Positions 13,613-20,240 of a stretch of 20,240 nt of DNA are shown in pieces. Position 1 is the stretch's first letter. Each line of letters begins with the position of its first letter. The stretch covers positions 1 to 20,240 of the forward strand of contig JBLMZA010000003.1 of NCBI GenBank assembly GCA_050258555.1. Direction: 5' to 3'. The stretch is from CAISDA01 sp050258555. GTDB taxonomy: Bacteria; Bacteroidota; Ignavibacteria; UBA10030; UBA8401. The notes beneath the pieces are model-generated. The model was given only the letters and a program-made list of their open reading frames with translations, ran no database searches and had not been told where the DNA came from. The position numbers were made by a program, and so were the translations under genes.

Positions 13613-16003
13613 ATGATCGGCCGCTTCCTTCTTTGTGCGCTTCTGTCTGTGTGCGCGTTTTCCGCCGCCGTGCATGGAGAGGAAAACGCGCGCGCCGCAT
13701 CCGGCCGCGGTTTCCCCGTCTCCGACTATACGCCGCACGGCTACATCGACAATCCCTGGCACAGCATGGTCGCCAACCGCAGCGGCGTGATCCGTTCCTA
13801 TCCGCCGCTCGGCTTCGGCTTCTGGTTCGATACGTTCAAAGGCGCGTATGGATCGGGCACGCGCGGCTTTGTGAATTATCTTTCGCTCCTCAACATTGCG
13901 GTGAAAGACGGGAATCATCTGCTCGTCACCTCGGAGGATTTCAAGCGGCAGGGCATCCGGCTTTCCTCGCGCTATCATACGAAGCATGCGGTGAGTTACG
14001 ATTGGGTGATGGAGGGATGCCGCTATTCGATCCGGTATTTTCTTCCGCGCGAACATACGCTCTCGGCGCTTGTGGAAGTCATGAATGAAACGGGGAAGGA
14101 AAAGCATGTGGCCGTCTCGGCCGTGCATTCGCTTCTGATCGGCGGCGGAAAATGGTGGGGATCGAATGGGCTTGTCGCGCGCTATGACAGCACGATGGAC
14201 CTCACCGTCTCGAAGATGTGGGCATACGGAGACGTCTTCGCGCTCGGATCCGATGTACGATCGGACGGGAATGCCTGCGCCGCGGCGCTCGATGATGCGC
14301 GCGAGTGGATCGGAAGCGGCAGCGCGCATGCTCTATCCCTGGTGTCGGCTGCAGGCAGCGGTCCCGTCTGCGCCGTACGGCGCTTCGATCTCACGCTTCA
14401 TCCGCACGCATCGCAGACCGTGCTTCTCTGCCTGAGCCGCGGGAAAAATGAAGCCTGGGCGCGCGCCGAACTTTCACACGCCATCGATTCCTCGCGAAGG
14501 ATGCTCGAAGCGCAGCTTGCGGACGATGAACGGTTCTGGCAAGAGTGTCCGATGCTCGAGGGCGCATGGCCCGATGCGTGGAAGCATGGATGGGTCTATG
14601 ATTTCGAGACGCTGCGCATGAACGTGCGCCGCCCGCTCGGCATCTTCCGCCACGCCTGGGATGCGATGCAAGTCCACTCGCCGCGGCTGGTGCTCGGAGA
14701 AACGGCGCTCGATATGATGACGCTCTCCTATGCCGATCCGCTCGTGGCCGAGGACGTGCTCTACGGCACATTCGCCGACGCGGTTGCGCCCAATATCCCC
14801 TGCGTGCGCGAGGACGGCAGCATGAATATGATCTCCTCGGACGGCTCCGAATGCGGCACGGCGCCCATGTGGGGCTATCCCTTCCATATGATCCGCGCGA
14901 TCGCTCACAATACGGCGGATACCGTGTGGGTCTCGAAACTCTATCCGCATCTTCAATCCTATCTCGAGTGGTGGCTTGCGCACCGGACCGATAGGGAGGG
15001 CTGGCTGCACTGCAACAATTCCTGGGAGTCGGGACAGGACGGCTCGCGCCGCTTTCTCGTTGCCGAGCACAATGAAGCGGCCGTGGCCGACTTCGTGCGC
15101 ACGGTGGATGTGGAAGCGAGCATGGCCGAAGCCATGGGCGTGATGGAGGAATTCGCATCGATGCTCGGCAAAGAGGACGATGCCCGACGCTGGCGGCGTC
15201 TGTCACAGGAGCGCGCGCTCAGGACGCAGAGCATGTTCTTTCACGGCTGGTTCCATGACATCGATGCCAGAAGCGGCGCGCCGATCATCCTTCCGGATAA
15301 TCGTGATGTCGCCTTTCTTACGCCGCTGGCCTGCCGTGTGGCGCGTCCGGAGCAGATCGATTCGATGCGGTCTCTTCTGCGCGGGTTCCGCAGCGGGCAT
15401 GAATGGCCGCCCGGACTCTTCACGCTTTCGGAAGCCGCATGGAATGCCGGCGAGCGATCGCTTGCCTCCGAAGCCGTCTACCGCACGGCCGAGAGAGTCT
15501 ACACCAGGCTCGACCGCCGCGAGGTCATGTTCAAAGAAAGCGAATATGCCTATCGCATTCCGGGCGTGGCCAACGAATTCTGGCCCGAGCGCGATGTGCC
15601 CGCAGGAGGTGAAAATTACGGGTGGGGCGCGACGCTGCCCATGAATATCCTGCGTTCGATTGTGGGATTCCGCGAGAGCGAGGATGCGCCCGATGCCTCA
15701 TTCACGCTTGCTCCGTCGCTTCCTTCAGCCTTCATGGTGAAGGATCGCACCTATACGGTGCGGTCGCTCGCGTTCCGCGGCGCCCGGTTCGATCTTGCCT
15801 GTCGTGTCGAAAGTCCGGAGACGCTGAATGTGGACCTTCAGTTCCGATCGGGAATTCCCGCTGCGATCCGGATCGTGACGGCCGAGGGCACGCCGATCGC
15901 CGAAAAGCAATTGTCGGATGCGGATCGATCGCTGACGTTTCAGATTTCCAATCATGCCGTGGCGACGGTCCATTGCGTCATGAATCACTCACTCGGTCAC
16001 TGA
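13613..16003 (+). CDS. Secreted (alpha/alpha)6 glycosidase, GH63/GH37-like (first of tandem pair)
   Basis: A 796-residue predicted inverting glycoside hydrolase of the GH63/GH37 clan (alpha-glucosidases, trehalases, mannosylglycerate hydrolases). A signal peptide ends near AVHG; the lack of a sorting domain suggests the periplasm. Residues about 30-330 form an N-terminal beta-sandwich and about 345-745 the helical barrel. Clan-typical blocks are NNSWESGQDGSRRF with Asp476 as the probable general acid, HEWPPGLFTLSEAAW (trehalase-like YPNGWAPLQ position), and GVANEFWPERD with Glu655 as the probable general base, ahead of ENYGWGATLPMNIL (usual FGWS block). The last 50 or so residues look like a small beta domain. 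I chose the ATG at 13613, 14 bp after the PorV-family stop, because it puts a signal peptide first. Exact family and substrate are uncertain. Confidence 0.78.
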   Translation: MIGRFLLCALLSVCAFSAAVHGEENARAASGRGFPVSDYTPHGYIDNPWHSMVANRSGVIRSYPPLGFGFWFDTFKGAYGSGTRGFVNYLSLLNIAVKDGNHLLVTSEDFKRQGIRLSSRYHTKHAVSYDWVMEGCRYSIRYFLPREHTLSALVEVMNETGKEKHVAVSAVHSLLIGGGKWWGSNGLVARYDSTMDLTVSKMWAYGDVFALGSDVRSDGNACAAALDDAREWIGSGSAHALSLVSAAGSGPVCAVRRFDLTLHPHASQTVLLCLSRGKNEAWARAELSHAIDSSRRMLEAQLADDERFWQECPMLEGAWPDAWKHGWVYDFETLRMNVRRPLGIFRHAWDAMQVHSPRLVLGETALDMMTLSYADPLVAEDVLYGTFADAVAPNIPCVREDGSMNMISSDGSECGTAPMWGYPFHMIRAIAHNTADTVWVSKLYPHLQSYLEWWLAHRTDREGWLHCNNSWESGQDGSRRFLVAEHNEAAVADFVRTVDVEASMAEAMGVMEEFASMLGKEDDARRWRRLSQERALRTQSMFFHGWFHDIDARSGAPIILPDNRDVAFLTPLACRVARPEQIDSMRSLLRGFRSGHEWPPGLFTLSEAAWNAGERSLASEAVYRTAERVYTRLDRREVMFKESEYAYRIPGVANEFWPERDVPAGGENYGWGATLPMNILRSIVGFRESEDAPDASFTLAPSLPSAFMVKDRTYTVRSLAFRGARFDLACRVESPETLNVDLQFRSGIPAAIRIVTAEGTPIAEKQLSDADRSLTFQISNHAVATVHCVMNHSLGH

Positions 16004-16019
16004 ACAACGCGGGTTGCTT

Positions 16020-18764
16020 ATGCACTCACTCATTCGCATTCTTCCCATATTTTTATGCATGGCGCTTTCGGCGCAGATGAAGCCGTATCTGTCCCATCTT
16101 GAAGCGACGCGGCACTCGCCGCTCTATACGACGTACGCATCGGCGATGGAGCGCGCGGAATTCACGCTCGATGAAGGCTATCATTTTTTGTTTTATGACA
16201 CGACGCGCGGCGCCGACTTCACCACCGACAATGCGGGAGACTGGTCACTCGGTTTCCGAAGGGGCGCGAGGTACGTGCAGGCGCTTTCTTCGATGGCGAA
16301 GGAACCCGTGATCACGATCTCGTATCCGGATATCGTGCGCTATCACTTCTATCCGTTTGAAGCGGTGCGCGCCGATGTGACATTTTTCGTCTACAGCTCG
16401 CGCATTGCCATACAGGATATCCGCCTCACCAACGAGTCGGACAGGAAGACGGAGTTCGATGTGCTTCCGTTCCTGCAGCATAGAAGCCGGGCATTCAGCG
16501 GCGTCGCGCTCCATCCGGAGTCGAACGCCGTCTCCTTCATGCACGAGGAATTTCCCGACGACTGGGTGATGGAGCACAAGGTGCCGTATGTCGACCGCGT
16601 GCATGATCTCTTCATGGTCTCGGAAAAGCCCGATCGCCTGGCAAGCTTCCGCTCCTACCGCTGGGGCGCGGTCGAGATTCCGCAGTCGATCGACCTGGAA
16701 AAAAAGCCCGTCTTCATCGTCTGGGGCCGCATGACGCATGCCGATCATGCGCGCTGCACGCACAGAGACAGCGCGACGATGACCGTGATGCTCAAAAACG
16801 ACCGGAAGCGGATCCTCACAGAACGCGCGCCGCGCTGGGGCAGCGCGGAGGAGAACGTGAATGCCTACGCGCTCTACGGCATCGAGCTTGGAAATTTCGG
16901 GCCGGTCGCGCAGGGAGACCCCTTCACCGTCATCATCCGCTGCAATGAAAAGAACGAGGAAGCGGTCATCTCGGGAACCATCGATACGTCCAAGGGCTCG
17001 AATCAGCGGATCGACGCTCCAATGCACCGTGCGGAACTTCCTTCGCCTGTATCGTCGCTCAGGCGCGATATCTGGGGAAACGGCACCGAGCTCCGGCTCT
17101 ACTGGAAGGGCGAGCCCGGCATGCGCTACAACGTCTACCGGCGCGACTACAGAAAAGGCGGCGTCTACGAGCTTCTGGAAGAACAGACGGACCGACTTTT
17201 TTATACCGACAAGAATATCGCCGATGACCAGCTCTATGGATATGTCGTTGCGGCCATTGATCGCGAGGGACGCATGAGCGCGCATTCGAACGAAGTCAAC
17301 AATATCGAGGGCTCGGACTTCCTGACCGACGTGAAATATCCGGGACAGGTCAAAGGCGATGCGAAGGATCTCGTGCGCGTGATCGCCGCATCGAAACACA
17401 TTGCGCTCGATGCCGGAGCCTCGGCATCGCTTCGCATCATGCGCGGCGTGCGCCGTGCCGAAGAGCCGGAGCCCGAGCTTGCCGGGCGCATGCAGCGCCT
17501 CATGAAGGAGGATCTCGAGCCGTATATCAAAGCCAATGAGACGCTCTTCAGCCGTGTGCCCGAACCCGCTTTTTCCGATCCCGATGAGCGCATGCTCTAT
17601 TATACGTCGTTTGCCATGATGCGCCAGGTGATGCTGCCGCCCGAGGGCAAATGCGGGTTCAATTACTACGTCTTCTCGCGCGAGCCGCAATGGGGCTGGG
17701 GGCACGGCGGACAGGTCTTCCATGAAAGCCTCTCGATGCTGGCCTATGCGCTCCTGGACGGAGAAAGCGCCATGAATTCGCAGCGCGTTTACCGCGAGCG
17801 CCAGTGGAAGGACGGCTACATCAACTACCGCACGGGCTCCTGGCTCGACGAGCAGATCCCGGAACACGGCCAGCTCACCACATCGGCGCCGTGGTATGCC
17901 TATCAGAACTGGGAAGTCTACCGGATCACGAAAGACAAAAAATTCCTGGAAGAGATGTATCGGTCCAGCCGCGCCTTCTATGAGTATTATGTCTCCAATA
18001 GGGACAGCGACCGCGACGGGCTCTGCGAGTGGGGCGGGGAAGCGGTGCTCGAATCGGTGCGCGACGGCAAAGTGGCGGTCTGGGACGAGGTCGGATATCC
18101 GAGTAATTTCGAGGCGCTCGATTTGAATGCGATGCTCGTGAAGGAGGAACGTTCGCTCGCCTTGATGGCGCGCGAACTCGGGAAAAACGGCGAAGCCGAG
18201 GAGTGGACAAAGAAAGCCGACACGCGCGCGCGGATGACGAACGAGACCATGTGGGATGAAGCGACGGGATTCTATTACAATGTCGACAAGAAAACGCACG
18301 CCTTCACGCATACAAAAGAAAACGACCTGAAGCGCCAGGAGATCATCGGATTTCTTCCGCTCTGGGCCGGTCTGGCAACGAAGGAGCAGGCGGCACGCCT
18401 GGTCGCGAAGCTTACCGATCCGAACAAGTTCTGGCGCCGGTACGGCGTTCCCTCGCTGGCGGCCGACGATTCCTATTACAACGACAAGGGATACTGGAAC
18501 GGGCCGGTCTGGGTGGAATGGGACTATCTCATCATGCAGGGGCTGCTCGATTACGGCTACAAGAAGGAAGCGGGCGAACTTGTGAAGCGCGTGGCGCAGA
18601 ACATGATTCTGCAGCTCAAGAAGGATCACAACCTCTGGGAGTTTTACAGTCCGGATGAGCAGTGGGCGGGCTATCACCGGACGTATATCTGGGCGGGCAT
18701 GATCAGCCGCATGCTTTCCGATGCGGCATCATCCGATTCCTCCAACACCGGAAAGAAGCACTGA
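16020..18764 (+). CDS. Secreted (alpha/alpha)6 glycosidase, GH63-like with Fn3-like insert (second of tandem pair)
   Basis: A 914-residue predicted glycoside hydrolase with a signal peptide cleaved near ALSA before QMKPYL. Residues about 25-340 form an N-terminal beta-sandwich. About 355-425 is an Fn3-like insert (ELRLYWKGEPGMRYNVYRRD, YGYVVAAIDREGRMSAHSNEV). About 480-900 is the helical barrel. Clan signatures are VAVWDEVGYPSNFEALDLNAML with Asp689 as the probable acid, KGYWNGPVWVEWDYLIMQGL near 822-841, and HNLWEFYSPDEQWAGYH with Glu874 as the probable base. The C-terminus (SSDSSNTGKKH) is a polar tail with no T9SS domain, so a periplasmic location is likely. It begins 16 bp after the previous stop. 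The pair have similar architecture but clearly different active-site wording, suggesting different linkages on one substrate rather than a simple duplication. Confidence 0.82.
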   Translation: MHSLIRILPIFLCMALSAQMKPYLSHLEATRHSPLYTTYASAMERAEFTLDEGYHFLFYDTTRGADFTTDNAGDWSLGFRRGARYVQALSSMAKEPVITISYPDIVRYHFYPFEAVRADVTFFVYSSRIAIQDIRLTNESDRKTEFDVLPFLQHRSRAFSGVALHPESNAVSFMHEEFPDDWVMEHKVPYVDRVHDLFMVSEKPDRLASFRSYRWGAVEIPQSIDLEKKPVFIVWGRMTHADHARCTHRDSATMTVMLKNDRKRILTERAPRWGSAEENVNAYALYGIELGNFGPVAQGDPFTVIIRCNEKNEEAVISGTIDTSKGSNQRIDAPMHRAELPSPVSSLRRDIWGNGTELRLYWKGEPGMRYNVYRRDYRKGGVYELLEEQTDRLFYTDKNIADDQLYGYVVAAIDREGRMSAHSNEVNNIEGSDFLTDVKYPGQVKGDAKDLVRVIAASKHIALDAGASASLRIMRGVRRAEEPEPELAGRMQRLMKEDLEPYIKANETLFSRVPEPAFSDPDERMLYYTSFAMMRQVMLPPEGKCGFNYYVFSREPQWGWGHGGQVFHESLSMLAYALLDGESAMNSQRVYRERQWKDGYINYRTGSWLDEQIPEHGQLTTSAPWYAYQNWEVYRITKDKKFLEEMYRSSRAFYEYYVSNRDSDRDGLCEWGGEAVLESVRDGKVAVWDEVGYPSNFEALDLNAMLVKEERSLALMARELGKNGEAEEWTKKADTRARMTNETMWDEATGFYYNVDKKTHAFTHTKENDLKRQEIIGFLPLWAGLATKEQAARLVAKLTDPNKFWRRYGVPSLAADDSYYNDKGYWNGPVWVEWDYLIMQGLLDYGYKKEAGELVKRVAQNMILQLKKDHNLWEFYSPDEQWAGYHRTYIWAGMISRMLSDAASSDSSNTGKKH

Positions 18765-18765
18765 T

Positions 18766-20240
18766 ATGATGAAACGAGCCTTGTATCTCTCCATGGTAAC
18801 GTGTCTGGTTGCGGCGCTCTCCGCCGCACAGGGCATCACTTCACTCGCGCTTGATGCAACGAAGGGGATCGCGCTCCGCGATGCGCGATTGCGAGAACGG
18901 CTGCCGCTTTTTTCCGCGGAGCTCAACGACACGGTCTTCTCGTCGCTTGCGCTTGCAGCAAAAGATGTTGGGGATTCTCTCGTCTGGAATCTTCCGGGCC
19001 GGGGTCTCTCGGGGTCTGTCCGGATCGATCGGGGATTTGCGCGGGCATGGAAGGCCGTCATCACATTCCGCAACGAATCGACCGGGAAGCTCGCACTCTC
19101 GGGCGTTGTGCCGCTCGGAGAATCTCCGGAGCGTGTCTACATCAAGGCCGCCGGACCGGCGGATTATCAACACCGGCTCTCGCGCTCGCAGCTCTTTCGT
19201 CCCGGCGCCGGCGCCATCGGCGTCGTGCTTCCGGATAACGCCTGGGAGCTCGGCTTCGGCGATGCGCGCTTGACCGACTCGCTTTCCATCGCCGCCATCG
19301 CGCGGCGCACGGCCTCCGACAGCGCCGATGTCCGAAGATTCCGCACCATGCTTCATCCCGGAGGCTCGGTCGCCTATACCATCTACATGGATCTTCATGA
19401 AGGCCCCTATCAGGAAGGGCTGCGCCTGATGTTCCGCGACCGGTGGATTTATGACCTCGAGCGGTTCGACAATACGCTCTTTGAACGCAAGGATCTGGAA
19501 TGGATCCGCCGCAGCTATCTGCTTCTCCTGCAGTTTGCCTGGGATCATGAGTATTACGATGCGCGCGAAGGGCGCTACGGCTTCGATACATTCCTCAGGA
19601 AGTACGATTCCGTGATCGGGCGCTGGGATGCGTACATGATCTGGCCCACATGGCCCAGGCTCGGACTCGATGAGCGCGACCAGTGGGCGATGTATCGCGA
19701 TCTTCCCGGAGGCGTGAAGGAACTGCGCCGCCAGGCGGAGGTGGCGCACAACGCCGGCACGAAATATTTCATCTCCTATAATCCGTGGGATGTCGCAAGC
19801 AGGTCCGAAGAGCATGCTCGCGGGATGGAAGCGATGTTGCGCGCGGTCGACGGGGACGGCGTCGTGCTCGATACCTGGGGGGAATCCAACAAGCAGTTTC
19901 AGGATGCGGCCGACCGCGTGAAGCCCGGCATCGTGCTCTACAGCGAAGGGATGGCCGTGCCCAAAGACATGCCGACGCTCGTGGCCGGACGCGTGCATGA
20001 TGCGATCTATCTTCCACCGCCCCTGAATCTGAACAAGCTCATCAAGCCCGAGTTCGCGATCTTCCGTGTTGCGCAATTGGCCGAAGGCAGGATCCACCGC
20101 GAGACGGCCGTGGCCTTCTTCAACGGCTACGGCACCGAAATGAATATCATGCGTCCGGGCCGGCCCGACTGGATCGACGAGGAATTCGCCTATCTTGCCA
20201 GGACGACGAAGATCCTCAGGGACAATTCGAGCGCATTCAC
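18766..20240 (+). CDS. Secreted glycosidase-like protein, probable TIM barrel (3' partial)
   Basis: An open frame of 491 codons runs off the window. It starts at ATGATG one base after the previous stop (18766 or 18769) and begins MMKRALYLSMVTCLVAALSAAQG, a signal peptide cleaved near LSAAQ. Residues about 25-215 are a beta-rich N-terminal domain (VVPLGESPERVYIKAAGP, GVVLPDNAWELGFGD, GSVAYTIYMDLHEGPYQEG). From about 240 the pattern suggests a (beta/alpha)8 barrel: RWDAYMIWPTWPRLGLDERDQ, TKYFISYNPWD, GDGVVLDTWGES with Asp369, IVLYSEGMA with Glu394, AIYLPPP, TAVAFFNGYG (numbered from 18766). Strands ending in WP, NPW, DTW and SEG are typical glycosidase active-site edges, with Asp369 and Glu394 as candidate catalytic residues. 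I cannot assign a GH family. Context supports a hydrolase acting with the two preceding enzymes. Confidence 0.7.
   Translation, partial: MMKRALYLSMVTCLVAALSAAQGITSLALDATKGIALRDARLRERLPLFSAELNDTVFSSLALAAKDVGDSLVWNLPGRGLSGSVRIDRGFARAWKAVITFRNESTGKLALSGVVPLGESPERVYIKAAGPADYQHRLSRSQLFRPGAGAIGVVLPDNAWELGFGDARLTDSLSIAAIARRTASDSADVRRFRTMLHPGGSVAYTIYMDLHEGPYQEGLRLMFRDRWIYDLERFDNTLFERKDLEWIRRSYLLLLQFAWDHEYYDAREGRYGFDTFLRKYDSVIGRWDAYMIWPTWPRLGLDERDQWAMYRDLPGGVKELRRQAEVAHNAGTKYFISYNPWDVASRSEEHARGMEAMLRAVDGDGVVLDTWGESNKQFQDAADRVKPGIVLYSEGMAVPKDMPTLVAGRVHDAIYLPPPLNLNKLIKPEFAIFRVAQLAEGRIHRETAVAFFNGYGTEMNIMRPGRPDWIDEEFAYLARTTKILRDNSSAF

Noticed and set aside
16245..18677. 810-codon open frame on the - strand opposite the second glycosidase
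   Set aside because: It mirrors a strongly supported + strand gene, is rich in Arg, His and Ile from GC-rich antisense codons, and has no recognisable domain or signal peptide. It is a shadow of codon bias.
1..20240. CRISPR array, mobile element, defence island or rRNA/tRNA genes
   Set aside because: No regularly spaced repeats, transposase or integrase motifs, terminal inverted repeats or RNA-gene signatures were seen by eye. Base composition and codon use look even across the genes.

Overview
This window reads as a chromosomal stretch of about 60% GC (by eye) from a member of the FCB superphylum, most likely on the Ignavibacteria/Chlorobi-like or Calditrichota-like side rather than classical Bacteroidia. 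The reasons are a textbook type IX secretion (T9SS) type A sorting domain (core NYPNPFNPTTEITFSIP), a TonB-dependent receptor with a carboxypeptidase-regulatory N-terminal domain, and a PorV/PorQ-family protein. The first operon also has a canonical sigma70 promoter, and several starts have Shine-Dalgarno sites; both are less usual in Bacteroidia. All credible genes lie on the + strand. No rRNA, tRNA, transposase, phage gene or CRISPR array was seen.

Region 1 (1-324) holds the last codons of an unidentified gene, a GC-rich intrinsic terminator with unusual extra pairing potential, a TTGACT-N17-TACAAT promoter and a 14-bp LacI-family-type operator just downstream of the -10 box. Region 2 (325-3447) is a compact sugar-uptake operon: a sodium:solute symporter of the SGLT type, a 68-residue two-helix membrane protein, and galactokinase. 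The simplest reading is repressor-controlled import and phosphorylation of galactose. GalT, GalE and the repressor are not in the window.

Region 3 (3448-3627) is a 180-bp leader with a small hairpin and a Shine-Dalgarno-like stretch that has no well-spaced start codon. Region 4 (3628-20240, running off the end) is a run of nine co-directional genes with gaps of -4 to 102 bp. In order they encode: a LamG/Ig/LamG surface protein with a T9SS tail; two lipoproteins; a TonB-dependent receptor; a second, Fn3-containing protein with a T9SS-like tail; a PorV/PorQ-family protein; two secreted (alpha/alpha)6 glycosidases resembling GH63/GH37; and the start of a secreted, probably TIM-barrel, glycosidase-like protein.

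Together region 4 looks like a glycan-utilisation locus built without a SusD-like protein. The inferred workflow is capture at the cell surface by T9SS-exported LamG and Fn3 proteins and by lipoproteins, import through the TonB-dependent receptor, and trimming in the periplasm by the three hydrolases. Sugar could then enter the cytoplasm by a symporter such as the one in region 2. That last link rests only on adjacency. The substrate cannot be read from the sequence, but GH63/GH37 relatives mostly act on alpha-linked glucose or mannose.
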